A stretch of DNA of 64,000 nucleotides from Streptococcus sp. Marseille-P6264 (GCF_902460355.1 NZ_CABPTO010000008.1:1-64000), one strand, 5' to 3'; shown: positions 1 through 8,408, counted from the first letter of the stretch. The notes: generated by a model from the sequence alone, not told the origin. Numbers and translations are program-made.

Positions 1-50
<50 letters not shown>

Positions 51-53
51 TTT

Positions 54-126
54 GGCTCGGTAGCTCAGTTGGTAGAGCAATGGATTGAAGCTCCATGTGT
101 CGGCGGTTCGATTCCGTCTCGCGCCA
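54..126 (+). tRNA. tRNA-Phe (GAA)
   Basis: Cloverleaf of 73 nt. The D arm is GCTC/GAGC, the anticodon stem ATGGA/TCCAT has loop TTGAAGC (anticodon GAA), and the T arm is GGCGG/CCGTC. The acceptor GGCTCGG pairs with TCGCGCC except for one T-C mismatch at pair 4-69 and a terminal wobble. CCA is not encoded. It lies 3 nt after tRNA-Met in a tight cluster. Confidence 0.95.
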
Positions 127-141
127 TACGGGATCTAATAT

Positions 142-212
142 GCGGGTGTAGTTTAGTGGTAAAACTACAGCCTTCCAAGCTGTTGTCGCGAGTTCGATTC
201 TCGTCACCCGCT
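142..212 (+). tRNA. tRNA-Gly (TCC)
   Basis: Cloverleaf of 71 nt with acceptor GCGGGTG/CACCCGC, anticodon stem ACAGC/GCTGT and loop CTTCCAA (anticodon TCC), and T arm GCGAG/CTCGT. The discriminator is T and no CCA is encoded. Confidence 0.95.
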
Positions 213-247
213 TTGAACAGAAGTTCATACCAAGTTTTTTATAACTT

Positions 248-321
<74 letters not shown>

Positions 322-332
322 TTAAGTATATT

Positions 333-420
333 GGAGAATTACTCAAGAGGCTGAAGAGGACGGTTTGCTAAATCGTTAGGTCGGGTAACCGGCGCGGGGG
401 TTCGAATCCCCCATTCTCCG
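333..420 (+). tRNA. tRNA-Ser (GCT)
   Basis: Class II tRNA of 88 nt with acceptor GGAGAAT/ATTCTCC, anticodon loop TTGCTAA (anticodon GCT), a long variable arm and T arm GGGGG/CCCCC. It is the last tRNA of the cluster and is followed at once by a terminator. Confidence 0.95.
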
Positions 421-425
421 TAAAT

Positions 426-457
426 AAGGGAGTTTAGCGTTTGCTATCTCCTTTTCT
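426..457 (+). terminator. terminator of the tRNA cluster
   Basis: An imperfect stem (GGAG..TAGC with GCTA..CTCC) closes just after tRNA-Ser and is followed by a T-rich run. Its position fits the end of an rRNA/tRNA transcript. Confidence 0.6.
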
Positions 458-503
458 TGTTTTATAATGTTTTTATTTTGTAGAATTGTTTTTTATTGTT
501 TAT

Positions 504-532
504 TTGAACTCGGTTGGTTGAATTGTTATAGT
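504..532 (+). promoter_or_regulatory. promoter for mreCD
   Basis: TTGAAC (504-509), a 17-bp spacer and TATAGT (527-532) lie about 55 bp upstream of the chosen mreC start. This is inferred from consensus only. Confidence 0.5.
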
Positions 533-587
533 CTGATCTGGTTTCATATAAGCATTTTTTAGGGATTTGCTGATTTCGGAGATTGGA

Positions 588-1403
588 ATGAATAAATTAA
601 AGATGTCTAAATTTTTGATTTCTATTTTGCTATTGGGAATTGTCATGGTGAGCTTGATACTTTCTCCTCTTTCATCATGGGTCGTTTCTGTAACTGGTGA
701 TTTTTTGTCCAGTGTTGATCGGGTAGTTGCTATTCCTTTTAGCTATCTTGCTAAGGAAAAGAAAAAGGTTGTTCAGTTAATAGAGACCTATCAAGAAAAT
801 GAAACCCTGAAAGCAACAATTTACAATCTTGAAGAGAAAGCAAATAATTCTGATGCCTTAAAATTGGAGAATGAGCAGTTGCGTTCTCTCTTAGAGTTAC
901 GTAGTAATGATCAAAGTGCTGTTAAGATTACTGCAGAAGTTATCTCTCGCTCTCCATCTACTTGGAAAAATGAATTAACTCTTGATAAGGGACAGTCAAG
1001 CAATGTGACAACCTCTATGCTGGCTATTTCTAACGGTGGTTTGATCGGAGCGGTTACTAGTGTTTCTGATTCTTCCAGTGTCGTTAGTCTACTTACAAAT
1101 GAAAAGAATGATAGTTCTATTGCCATTAAAATTCAGACAAAAACTGGTTTTGCCTATGGCATCATTGTTGGTTTTGACACTGAAAAGTCAGCTTTTATCG
1201 TCAGCCAGCTAAATACGGCGGATGGAATTGAAGAAGGAGCAACCGTTACGACAAGTGGTCTCGGCTCTTATAATGCTGAGAATGTTTTGGTTGGTCAGGT
1301 TTTATCAATATCAGCTGGTAAGGACCAATTAAACAAGGAAGTTTTGGTGAAGCCTGCTGCGGATTTGTCTGATATTCAAGCGGTTCTGTTGGTGAGAAAT
1401 TAG
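588..1403 (+). CDS. mreC: rod shape-determining protein MreC
   Basis: A 271-aa bitopic membrane protein of the peripheral cell-wall elongation machinery. It has a short cytoplasmic tail, one N-terminal membrane helix (about residues 6-27), a Lys/Glu-rich coiled coil (about 55-105) and an extracellular MreC beta domain. The ATG at 588 is preferred over an in-frame codon at 567 because GGAG lies 6 nt upstream of it. The gene is followed 1 nt later by mreD, forming the conserved mreCD pair, and MreB is typically absent in streptococci. Family and context agree well. Confidence 0.92.
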   Translation: MNKLKMSKFLISILLLGIVMVSLILSPLSSWVVSVTGDFLSSVDRVVAIPFSYLAKEKKKVVQLIETYQENETLKATIYNLEEKANNSDALKLENEQLRSLLELRSNDQSAVKITAEVISRSPSTWKNELTLDKGQSSNVTTSMLAISNGGLIGAVTSVSDSSSVVSLLTNEKNDSSIAIKIQTKTGFAYGIIVGFDTEKSAFIVSQLNTADGIEEGATVTTSGLGSYNAENVLVGQVLSISAGKDQLNKEVLVKPAADLSDIQAVLLVRN

Positions 1404-1404
1404 T

Positions 1405-1905
1405 ATGAAAATTCTAAGAGGAACTTTTTTTACAGCTTTGTTTCTATTTCTGATCTTCTTCATTGATGGTCAATTATCAAGAAGTCTTGTAGATCTTTTT
1501 GCTGAGAAGTGGCATCCGGCAAGTCATATTTTATTGTTCTTTACAGTTTTCTTATTTTTAAACTTTTCAAAGGAATATATTTTTTTCCTCTTCTTCACTC
1601 TAGGCCTTTTTTACGATGTTTATTATCTACATGTGATTGGGCTTTTCACCTTCATCTTGCCTCTACTGACAGTTGTCATCTATCATTTTCTTTCTGTATT
1701 TTTGCTAAATCGTTGGACCCGCGTTTTGGCCATTATTACGATTGTTTTCTTTTTTGAAATGATCAGCTTTGTTTCTGCATCATTCTTGCACCTAGCGAGC
1801 TTTACATTCCCTGATTTTATTATCTATGCTTTGGTGCCAACTTTAGTATTTAATGCCTTTCTTTTCCTATTGTTACAGCCTTTGTTTGAAAAAGTCTATT
1901 TATGA
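1405..1905 (+). CDS. mreD: rod shape-determining protein MreD
   Basis: A 166-aa, very hydrophobic protein with about five predicted membrane helices, the normal size for MreD. It partners MreC in organising peripheral peptidoglycan synthesis. The start lies one base after the mreC stop, so the two are co-transcribed and probably translationally coupled. Position and hydropathy carry the assignment, since MreD sequences are poorly conserved. Confidence 0.88.
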   Translation: MKILRGTFFTALFLFLIFFIDGQLSRSLVDLFAEKWHPASHILLFFTVFLFLNFSKEYIFFLFFTLGLFYDVYYLHVIGLFTFILPLLTVVIYHFLSVFLLNRWTRVLAIITIVFFFEMISFVSASFLHLASFTFPDFIIYALVPTLVFNAFLFLLLQPLFEKVYL

Positions 1906-1922
1906 TAAATTAGAAATAGAAA

Positions 1923-1973
1923 TGTAACGAATGCGTAATATATAGCCAGAATTTTTTTGATATACTATATAAT
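1923..1973 (+). promoter_or_regulatory. WalR (VicR) box and pcsB promoter
   Basis: TGTAAC-GAATG-CGTAAT (1923-1939) matches the two half-sites of the WalR motif (TGTWAH-N5-TGTWAH) with one mismatch. A TATAAT -10 lies at 1968-1973 with no good -35, as expected for an activated promoter. pcsB is an established WalRK target in streptococci. Confidence 0.75.
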
Positions 1974-2003
1974 GTCTTAGTAAGAAGGAGTGTTAATATT
2001 TTT

Positions 2004-3206
2004 ATGAAGAAAAAGCTACTTACATCAGTTTTATTGAGTGCTGTGATCCTTTCTCAAGGTGCTGCGCTAGTAAATGTTAAAGCTGATAGTACAGATGATA
2101 AAATTGCAGCTCAAAATAGTAAAATTGACAGTTTAACAAATCAACAAAAAGCGGCACAAGCACAAGTTGATGAAATTCAAAAACAAGTTTCAGCTATTCA
2201 AAAGCAACAAGAAGAGCTTCAAGCAGAAAATGAAAAATTGAATGCTGAATCTGCGAAACTTACTGCTGAAATTGAAGAGTTATCAAAGAATATTGTTGCT
2301 CGTAATGAGTCTCTTGCAAATCAAGCACGTAGTGCTCAAACAAATGGTACGGCAACAAGCTATATCAACACAATCATCAACTCTGCTTCCATCACTGAAG
2401 CTATCTCTCGTGTAGCAGCGATGAGCGAAATCGTTTCGGCTAACAACAAAATGCTGGAACAACAAAAAGAAGATAAAGAAAAGATTGCTGAAAAACAAGT
2501 TGCTAACAATGAAGCTATCAATACAGTCATTGCAAACCAACAAAAACTTGCAGACGATGCTCAAACGTTGACAACTAAGCAGGCTGAACTCAAGGTTGCT
2601 CAACTGAACCTTGAAGCTGAAAAAGCAACTGCTGAAAATGAGAAAAATAGTCTCTTAGAACAAAAAGCAGCAGCTGAAAAAGCGGCGGCTGAGGCAGCAG
2701 CGGCAGAAGCAGCATATAAGAATCAGCAACAAGCGCAACAACAAGCGATCCTTGCTTCAGGAAATACAAGCTTCGCAGCACAAGTTCAAGCTGTAAATAA
2801 TACAGGTGGAACCCCTGCAGCAGAAGCAGCAGTTGCTACATCAGGAGCAGTTGTTGCAACTCCATCATATAGCCTTTCAGCATCAACTTATCCTGTAGGT
2901 CAATGTACTTGGGGTGCTAAGACTTTGGCACCATGGGCTGGCGACTACTGGGGTAATGGTGGGCAATGGGCAGCTAGTGCAGCAGCAGCAGGCTTCCGTA
3001 CAGGATCACAACCACAAGTTGGAGCAATCGCATGTTGGAACGACGGTGGCTACGGACACGTTGCAGTTGTAACAGCAGTTCAATCTGCTAACAACATTCA
3101 AGTATCAGAAGCAAACTATGCTGGTAACCAATCAATCGGTAATCACCGTGGATGGTTTGACCCAACAAATGCACAAGGATACGTAACATACATCTATCCA
3201 AACTAA
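2004..3206 (+). CDS. pcsB: secreted CHAP-domain peptidoglycan hydrolase PcsB
   Basis: A 400-aa secreted protein needed for septal splitting in streptococci, where it works with the FtsEX complex. A Sec signal peptide ends near residue 27 (NVKA/DS). A long Gln/Glu/Ala-rich coiled coil follows (about 30-250), then an Ala-rich linker and a C-terminal CHAP amidase domain (296-400) with Cys301 in GQCTWG and His352 in GYGHV. AAGGAG precedes the ATG. The CHAP domain closely resembles that of the protein encoded at 10488-12434. A WalR box lies upstream and a repeat element downstream. Confidence 0.95.
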   Translation: MKKKLLTSVLLSAVILSQGAALVNVKADSTDDKIAAQNSKIDSLTNQQKAAQAQVDEIQKQVSAIQKQQEELQAENEKLNAESAKLTAEIEELSKNIVARNESLANQARSAQTNGTATSYINTIINSASITEAISRVAAMSEIVSANNKMLEQQKEDKEKIAEKQVANNEAINTVIANQQKLADDAQTLTTKQAELKVAQLNLEAEKATAENEKNSLLEQKAAAEKAAAEAAAAEAAYKNQQQAQQQAILASGNTSFAAQVQAVNNTGGTPAAEAAVATSGAVVATPSYSLSASTYPVGQCTWGAKTLAPWAGDYWGNGGQWAASAAAAGFRTGSQPQVGAIACWNDGGYGHVAVVTAVQSANNIQVSEANYAGNQSIGNHRGWFDPTNAQGYVTYIYPN

Positions 3207-3218
3207 TGAAATATGAAG

Positions 3219-3390
3219 GAGGCTGGGACAAAAGTCCTAGCCTCTTAATTGTCTTTGGATTGTTGAGCAAGATGCAGTGATTGAGTGGGCTCTACTACGC
3301 TGATTCCATCAGCTTTTACAGTCCTACTCAACTGTCGGAGGTGGGACGACGAAATCGAATTCTTACGAATTACCGATTTCTGTCCCACTC
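3219..3390 (-). repeat. three-hairpin intergenic repeat, copy 1
   Basis: Copy in minus orientation of a ~172-bp element also present at 32066, 53252 and 61995. It consists of hairpin A (GTGGGAC..GTCCCAC with an inner GAAATCG..CGATTTC), hairpin B (GTTGAGT..ACTCAAC with an inner GCTGAT..ATCAGC) and hairpin C (GAGGCTGGGAC / GTCCTAGCCTC, 3219-3244). Hairpin C lies 12 bp after pcsB and could act as its terminator. Short open frames inside are by-products of the repeat. Confidence 0.88.
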
Positions 3391-3406
3391 TCCCTTTTAT
3401 TTTTTA

Positions 3407-3435
3407 TTGAAAAATTGCTGGAAAAGCGTTACAAT
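3407..3435 (+). promoter_or_regulatory. promoter for prs
   Basis: TTGAAA (3407-3412), 17 bp, then TACAAT (3430-3435), upstream of prs and just beyond repeat copy 1. Confidence 0.5.
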
Positions 3436-3495
3436 GGTAGGTAGGACAAATGCAATTGGTTACAATAAAAGACGATTTAGAATCTGGAGGGAATC

Positions 3496-4464
3496 ATGTC
3501 TTTTTCTGATTTAAAGCTCTTTGCTCTTTCTTCTAATCAAGAATTAGCGAAACGTGTTGCAAAAGAGATTGGTATACCGCTTGGGAAGTCAACGGTTCGT
3601 CAATTTTCTGATGGAGAAATTCAAGTAAACATCGAAGAATCGATCCGTGGTAAGCACGTTTTTATCTTGCAGTCGACTAGCTCACCTGTCAATGACAATC
3701 TGATGGAAATTTTGATCATGGTGGATGCCTTGAAGCGGGCTAGTGCGGAGTCTATCAATGTGGTGATGCCTTACTATGGCTATGCTAGACAGGACCGAAA
3801 AGCTCGTGCTCGTGAGCCGATTACATCTAAATTAGTGGCTAATCTGATGGAGATTGCTGGGGTTGACCGCCTATTGACCATTGATTTGCATGCTGCTCAG
3901 ATCCAAGGTTTCTTTGACATTCCTGTCGATCATTTGATGGGAGCGCCTTTGATTGCTGATTATTTTGAGCGTCGGGGCATGGTTGGTAGCGACTATGTGG
4001 TTGTTAGCCCAGACCACGGTGGTGTCAGCCGCGCTCGTAAGTTGGCCGAATTTCTCAAGACTTCGATTGCGATTATCGACAAACGTCGCAGCGTTGATAA
4101 GATGAATACCAGTGAAGTCATGAATATCATTGGTAAGGTGGAAGGTAAGACCTGTATTCTGATAGATGATATGATTGATACGGCGGGGACCATTTGTCAT
4201 GCGGCAGATGCGCTGGCAGAGTCCGGTGCTGTGGAAGTCTATGCGAGCTGTACTCACCCAGTCTTGTCAGGGCCAGCTATGGAAAATATCCAAAAATCAG
4301 CTATTAAAAAATTAGTGGTTTTAGATACCATCTACCTTTCAGAGGACAGATTAATCGATAAGATTGAGCAGATTTCTATCGCTCATCTCTTGGCAGAAGC
4401 CATCGTTCGAATCCATGAAAAACGTCCACTTTCCCCTCTTTTTGAAGTAGCAAAAAAGGCTTAA
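3496..4464 (+). CDS. prs: ribose-phosphate pyrophosphokinase
   Basis: A 322-aa PRPP synthase that makes phosphoribosyl pyrophosphate from ribose 5-phosphate and ATP for nucleotide, His and Trp synthesis. Recognisable are [16 protein letters not shown] near the N-terminus, the catalytic-loop region [16 protein letters not shown], and the PRPP-binding motif [13 protein letters not shown]. Length is normal. GGAGGGAATC precedes the ATG. It is transcribed alone. Confidence 0.95.
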   Translation: MSFSDLKLFALSSNQELAKRVAKEIGIPLGKSTVRQFSDGEIQVNIEESIRGKHVFILQSTSSPVNDNLMEILIMVDALKRASAESINVVMPYYGYARQDRKARAREPITSKLVANLMEIAGVDRLLTIDLHAAQIQGFFDIPVDHLMGAPLIADYFERRGMVGSDYVVVSPDHGGVSRARKLAEFLKTSIAIIDKRRSVDKMNTSEVMNIIGKVEGKTCILIDDMIDTAGTICHAADALAESGAVEVYASCTHPVLSGPAMENIQKSAIKKLVVLDTIYLSEDRLIDKIEQISIAHLLAEAIVRIHEKRPLSPLFEVAKKA

Positions 4465-4492
4465 AAGTGCCTTGATCAAGTTTTTTTTAGCA
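4456..4492 (+). terminator. terminator after prs
   Basis: AAGGC..GCCTT followed by the self-complementary CTTGATCAAG and eight Ts. The exact fold is ambiguous. Confidence 0.5.
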
Positions 4493-4498
4493 AAAGAC

Positions 4499-4548
4499 TT
4501 GACAATTTAAAGAATATTTCATATACTATACATAGTAACGATAGTTAC
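4499..4548 (+). promoter_or_regulatory. consensus promoter with downstream dyad
   Basis: TTGACA (4499-4504), 17 bp, then TATACT (4522-4527). At the expected start site lies the perfect inverted repeat GTAAC-GATA-GTTAC (4535-4548), which could be an operator or a 5' hairpin. The same -35/-10 hexamers and spacing recur at 6211-6239 before the other small secreted protein gene of this locus. Confidence 0.7.
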
Positions 4549-4588
4549 CAAATAAAAAATGTTTTTTATATAAAAAAGGAGAAAACAA

Positions 4589-5221
4589 ATGAAAAAAGTT
4601 GTACTTTCTAGCGTAGTAGCTCTTTCATTGTTCGCATTAGCAGTACCAGCGTTTGCACAAGGTGAAAATGCTGAATCATCAAACCAATTGAACCAAAAGA
4701 AATACGTTTCTGAACGTGACGTTGCTGATGAAGCAAACACTCAAGTAGCTGCTCACGAAGCTGAAATCAATGCTGAAGCTGAAAAAAATGCAGCAGTTGT
4801 AGCTGCTAAGGCTGCTCTTGAACAATACGGTTCAGGTCATGAGTATGGTAAATATGCAGAAAAAGTTGAGGAAGCTCGTGTAGCGGCTCGTAATGAAGTT
4901 CGTAATGAATATGTTAAGAACCTTCAAAAAACTTACCGTAATGGTGCTAAAACACAAGGTAACTACTGGAATGACCCAACTGGTGTAGAAGATAACAAAC
5001 CTAACGATGTTCGTATCAAAGAAGACCAAGAACGTCAAGGTCAAGCTGGTCAAGCAGGCCAAAACGGTCAAGCTGGTGAAAATGGAAAAGCTGGTGAAAA
5101 CGGTCAAAAACCTGCATCTGCAGCAGAAGCTAAAGCTTCAGAAGCTAAAGGTGCTAAAGGTGCTAAAGCTGGACAAAAAGCAGCTGGTAAAGCTCTTCCA
5201 AAAACATCTGCAGTTAAATAA
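4589..5221 (+). CDS. small secreted protein with collagen-like stretch and C-terminal LPKTS
   Basis: A 210-aa protein of unknown function. A signal peptide ends at AFA/QG (residue 23). An Ala/Glu-rich, probably helical segment covers about 40-120. Residues 151-174 are eight Gly-X-Y triplets (GQA, GQN, GEN, GKA, GQK types), a short collagen-like run. An Ala/Lys-rich tail ends in LPKTSAVK. LPKTS resembles a sortase motif, but no hydrophobic helix or charged tail follows, and the next in-frame codon is a clean TAA. A class B sortase is encoded 92 bp downstream, past a hairpin terminator. A link to that sortase is inference. Start and Shine-Dalgarno (AAGGAG) are clear. Confidence 0.8.
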   Translation: MKKVVLSSVVALSLFALAVPAFAQGENAESSNQLNQKKYVSERDVADEANTQVAAHEAEINAEAEKNAAVVAAKAALEQYGSGHEYGKYAEKVEEARVAARNEVRNEYVKNLQKTYRNGAKTQGNYWNDPTGVEDNKPNDVRIKEDQERQGQAGQAGQNGQAGENGKAGENGQKPASAAEAKASEAKGAKGAKAGQKAAGKALPKTSAVK

Positions 5222-5252
5222 TTTGTTTTAAACAATTGTACTAACGCAATTT

Positions 5253-5287
5253 ATATCACTGGACCTCTGGTTCAGTGATATTTTTTA
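5253..5287 (+). terminator. terminator between the collagen-like gene and the sortase gene
   Basis: ATATCACTG..CAGTGATAT with an inner ACC/GGT and a run of Ts. The sortase gene has no clear promoter of its own, so partial read-through could set its level well below that of the secreted protein. Confidence 0.8.
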
Positions 5288-5312
5288 GAAAGATTTTATA
5301 GGATTTTTATCT

Positions 5313-6143
5313 ATGAGAAGAAGAAGACAAAAACGACAGCAGAAAAATTGGAAGATTTTTGGTGGTTTAGGAGCTTTATTTGTTGCTATTTTAGCAGGGA
5401 TTTTTCTCCTCCAACAGGTAAATTCTTCGAATTCTGCTGCTAAATCATCCACTAGTCAGGTAGGTAAGGTAACTTATACACCAAGTAAGGAAGAAAAGGA
5501 ATACCTAACTAATCGTTTTAATGGTTTGAAAGCGATCAATCCTGAAACGGTGGCCTATGTCTATGCTCCTGGTACAGAATTGGACGAGCCAGTTGTACAG
5601 ACGGGCGACAACTCAACTTACTTGGATAAGACCTTTGAAGGTGGAAACGAGCCTTATCTGGGGACTGTTTTCATGGACACTGAAAACAAAAAAGACTTTA
5701 GTGACCGTTTGACTTGGCTCTTTGGGCATGCTCGTGGAAGTCAGGTTGGTGACCACCGCATGTTTAATGATGTGAACTACTATGATAAACAGGAATACTT
5801 AGATAAGCATAAGTATGTTGTCATTGAAACACCAGAGCGTAAGCTTTACTATCAGGTAATGGGCTTGGTGATCGTGCCAGAAGAGACTGCTTTTTATCGG
5901 ATTAAGTTTGATGATGATAAGGATTTTGAAACACAGCTTAAGAATATCTATGAAGCTGCCCGTACCAAAGATCCAAAAATTAAGATTAAGGCTAGCGATA
6001 AGTACGTTGTTCTGTCAACTTGTCGTGAAGAGGACGAGACGATTCGTTCTAACCTCTATCTGCGTCAAATTCCAGACTCTGAACTACAGGATTTCCTAGC
6101 TAAACATGGGAATGAGCTTACTTATAAAGCAACTCGTGAATAA
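5313..6143 (+). CDS. class B-type sortase
   Basis: A 276-aa membrane-anchored transpeptidase. It has a very basic N-terminus (MRRRRQKRQQK), one membrane helix (about 14-33) and an extracellular sortase domain with His139 in FGHARG, Cys237 in LSTC and Arg245, the full catalytic triad. The motif spacing and the long helix before the Cys fit class B better than class A or C. Sortase B enzymes usually handle one or two neighbouring substrates, but neither flanking protein has a canonical sorting signal. The exact subfamily is uncertain. It ends in its own terminator. Confidence 0.88.
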   Translation: MRRRRQKRQQKNWKIFGGLGALFVAILAGIFLLQQVNSSNSAAKSSTSQVGKVTYTPSKEEKEYLTNRFNGLKAINPETVAYVYAPGTELDEPVVQTGDNSTYLDKTFEGGNEPYLGTVFMDTENKKDFSDRLTWLFGHARGSQVGDHRMFNDVNYYDKQEYLDKHKYVVIETPERKLYYQVMGLVIVPEETAFYRIKFDDDKDFETQLKNIYEAARTKDPKIKIKASDKYVVLSTCREEDETIRSNLYLRQIPDSELQDFLAKHGNELTYKATRE

Positions 6144-6169
6144 AAATCAGGATTTTTCCTGATTTTTTT
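6143..6169 (+). terminator. terminator after the sortase gene
   Basis: AAAATCAGGA-TTTT-TCCTGATTTT followed by Ts. The sequence is repeated exactly at 7124-7150. Confidence 0.9.
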
Positions 6170-6210
6170 GTTACCTAAGGGCTCATATGAGATTGAATTG
6201 GAGTAAATAC

Positions 6211-6239
6211 TTGACAAACGCTATATGTATATATATACT
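6211..6239 (+). promoter_or_regulatory. promoter for the RFG-repeat secreted protein
   Basis: TTGACA (6211-6216), 17 bp, TATACT (6234-6239): the same hexamers and spacing as at 4499-4527. Confidence 0.8.
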
Positions 6240-6290
6240 AGAGTAGTATGGATTTTCCATAAAATTAATTCTAAATAAAGGAGATAAAAC

Positions 6291-7097
6291 ATGAAAAAAG
6301 TTTTATTGCTTAGTGTATTAGGTCTTTCTGCAGTTGCTAGTGTAGCTTATGCAGCAACTGGTGTGCCTGCTATTCCAGGAGTTACAGCACCTGCTACATC
6401 AGCTGTGACAAAAGTGAACGAAAAAGGTAACCACAATAACCGCTTTGGTTACGGAGTTTCACCAGAGAATAAGACATATGGATATAGCTTTTCAGGTGCA
6501 GCTACTTACCCAGTAGTACCAGCAGCAGGAACAGCAGATGGTAAGCCTTTGGACGACGCAACTCGTGGTAAGTTTGCTCACAATGCTCGTTTTGGTGCAG
6601 GATTCAAGAAAAACGTAGGTACTTTCCCAACAGCACCAGCAGTAAATCCATCAATGCCAGCTACACCAGCGGCTCCATCAACACCTGCTACTCCAGCTAC
6701 ACCAGCGGCTCCATCAACGCCTGCTACTCCAGCAGCACCATCAACACCTGCAGCTTCAGCGGCTCTACCAGCTATTACAGTTAAAAAGCCAGTTGGAGCT
6801 CCAGCAGCAGCAGACCTTCCTTCACAAGCGAACGTTACAGGAACTACAAATGCACGTTTTGGTGCTGCAGCTCAAGAAGATCGTGACAATAATAAAGTAG
6901 CTTATGATGCAGTTTACCAAGCAGGAACATATCCAGTAGCTCCAGCAGCAGGAACAGCAGATGGTCTACCATTAAACGATGCAAAACGTAATTTTGGTGA
7001 TAACACACGTTTTGGTGCTGCAGGACAAGATACTAATCTTAAAGCAGCTACAACATTTGAAAACACAAACTATTCAGCTGTAGTAAACGGTAACTAA
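6291..7097 (+). CDS. secreted protein with duplicated RFG/TYPV module around a Pro-rich linker
   Basis: A 268-aa protein of unknown function. The signal peptide ends at AYA/AT (residue 21). A module with N-x-RFG, ATYPV-x-PAAGTADG and PL-x-DA elements occurs at about residues 49-103 and again at 187-243. Between them is a Pro/Ala/Ser/Thr linker (about 118-160) made of PATPAAPST-type repeats. There is no LPXTG motif, membrane helix or cysteine, so it is released or bound non-covalently. It has its own consensus promoter and terminator. Context suggests a role with the adjacent sortase locus, but nothing in the sequence gives a biochemical function. Confidence 0.8.
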   Translation: MKKVLLLSVLGLSAVASVAYAATGVPAIPGVTAPATSAVTKVNEKGNHNNRFGYGVSPENKTYGYSFSGAATYPVVPAAGTADGKPLDDATRGKFAHNARFGAGFKKNVGTFPTAPAVNPSMPATPAAPSTPATPATPAAPSTPATPAAPSTPAASAALPAITVKKPVGAPAAADLPSQANVTGTTNARFGAAAQEDRDNNKVAYDAVYQAGTYPVAPAAGTADGLPLNDAKRNFGDNTRFGAAGQDTNLKAATTFENTNYSAVVNGN

Positions 7098-7123
7098 TTT
7101 ATTTTTAGTGATATTTATATTAA

Positions 7124-7150
7124 AAAATCAGGATTTTTCCTGATTTTTTT
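7124..7150 (+). terminator. terminator, identical to the one at 6143
   Basis: AAAATCAGGA-TTTT-TCCTGATTTT plus T run, identical in sequence to the terminator on the other side of this gene. Confidence 0.9.
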
Positions 7151-7179
7151 GTTTTTCTATCCATAAATCAGATGGATTT

Positions 7180-7208
7180 TTGCGCAGGTGCTGCATTTAT
7201 AGTATAAT
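7180..7208 (+). promoter_or_regulatory. promoter for araT-recO-plsX-acpP
   Basis: TTGCGC (7180-7185), 17 bp, TATAAT (7203-7208), ahead of GGAGG and the araT start. Confidence 0.6.
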
Positions 7209-7235
7209 AGTTCTATTAGATTATCGGAGGCGGCT

Positions 7236-8408
7236 ATGGATTTGATTAAGAAATTTAATAAGAATTTAGATAAAATTGAAGTGTCTCTGATTCGTCAGTT
7301 TGACCAGTCTATTTCTACGATTCCAGGTGTTCTGCGGCTGACCTTGGGCGAGCCAGACTTTCCGACACCGGATCATATCAAGGAGGCGGCCAAGGCAGCT
7401 ATTGATGCCAACCAGAGCCACTATACAGGAATGAGCGGGCTTTTGGAGCTGCGGCAGGCTGCGGCTGACTTTGTCAAGGAGAAGTACCATCTGAACTATC
7501 GCCCAGAAGATGAAGTCTTAGTTACTATTGGGGCAACCGAGGCTCTGTCTGCGACTCTGACGGCTATTCTGGAGGAAGGCGACAAGGTCTTGCTGCCAGC
7601 GCCAGCTTATCCAGGCTATGAGCCGATTGTCAATTTGGTCGGGGCAGAGATTGTCGAGATTGATACGACAGAAAACGACTTTGTCTTGACCCCTGAGATG
7701 CTAGAGCAGGCTATCTTGGAACAGGGGGATGCGCTCAAGGCGGTTATTCTCAACTATCCGGCCAATCCAACTGGCGTGACTTATTCGCGGGCGCAGATTG
7801 AGGCTTTGGCAGCAGTATTGCGCAAGTATGAAGTTTTTGTCGTTTGTGATGAGGTTTATTCTGAGTTGACCTATACGGAGCAGGGGCACGTTTCTCTGGC
7901 AGAATATTTGCCCGAGCAGACCATCGTCATCAATGGCTTATCCAAGTCTCATGCTATGACGGGCTGGCGACTAGGTTTTATCTTTGCTCCTGCTGCTTTT
8001 ACGGCTCAATTGATCAAGAGCCATCAGTATCTGGTGACGGCAGCCAACACTATGGCTCAATATGCAGCTATTGAGGCCTTGACGGCTGGTAAGGATGATG
8101 CTCAACCCATGAAGACGGAATACATCCAGCGGCGGGATTATATTATCGAAAAAATGACAGAGCTGGGCTATCAGATTATCAAGCCAGATGGCGCTTTCTA
8201 TATTTTTGCCAAAATTCCAGCAGGCTACAATCAAGATTCTTTTGCTTTTTTGCAGGATTTTGCTGAGAAGAAGGCTGTGGCCTTTATCCCAGGAGCGGCC
8301 TTTGGCCAGTACGGAGAAGGCTATATCCGCCTGTCTTATGCAGCTAGCATGGAAACCATCAAGGAAGCTTTGAGACGGCTCAAGGAGTACATGGAAGACC
8401 ATGCTTAG
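7236..8408 (+). CDS. araT: PLP-dependent aminotransferase, AraT-like
   Basis: A 390-aa fold-type I aminotransferase (class I/II). Visible residues include NPTG at 177-180, Asp205 in CDEVYS, the Schiff-base Lys237 in [10 protein letters not shown] and an Arg-containing C-terminal domain (GYIRLSYA). Streptococcal araT, an aromatic amino acid aminotransferase, sits directly upstream of recO, as here. Substrate preference is inferred from that synteny. GGAGG precedes the ATG, and the gene overlaps recO by 8 bp. Confidence 0.85.
   Translation: MDLIKKFNKNLDKIEVSLIRQFDQSISTIPGVLRLTLGEPDFPTPDHIKEAAKAAIDANQSHYTGMSGLLELRQAAADFVKEKYHLNYRPEDEVLVTIGATEALSATLTAILEEGDKVLLPAPAYPGYEPIVNLVGAEIVEIDTTENDFVLTPEMLEQAILEQGDALKAVILNYPANPTGVTYSRAQIEALAAVLRKYEVFVVCDEVYSELTYTEQGHVSLAEYLPEQTIVINGLSKSHAMTGWRLGFIFAPAAFTAQLIKSHQYLVTAANTMAQYAAIEALTAGKDDAQPMKTEYIQRRDYIIEKMTELGYQIIKPDGAFYIFAKIPAGYNQDSFAFLQDFAEKKAVAFIPGAAFGQYGEGYIRLSYAASMETIKEALRRLKEYMEDHA

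Noticed and set aside
2590-2781. Minus-strand frames in the pcsB coiled coil and in the Ala/Lys-rich 3' part of the collagen-like gene
   Set aside because: Low-complexity Gln/Ala/Lys codons leave long open frames in other phases; no initiation signals.
6650-6770. Regular short repeats that might suggest a CRISPR array
   Set aside because: They are in-frame codons for the Pro/Ala/Thr linker, with no spacers and no cas genes anywhere in the window.
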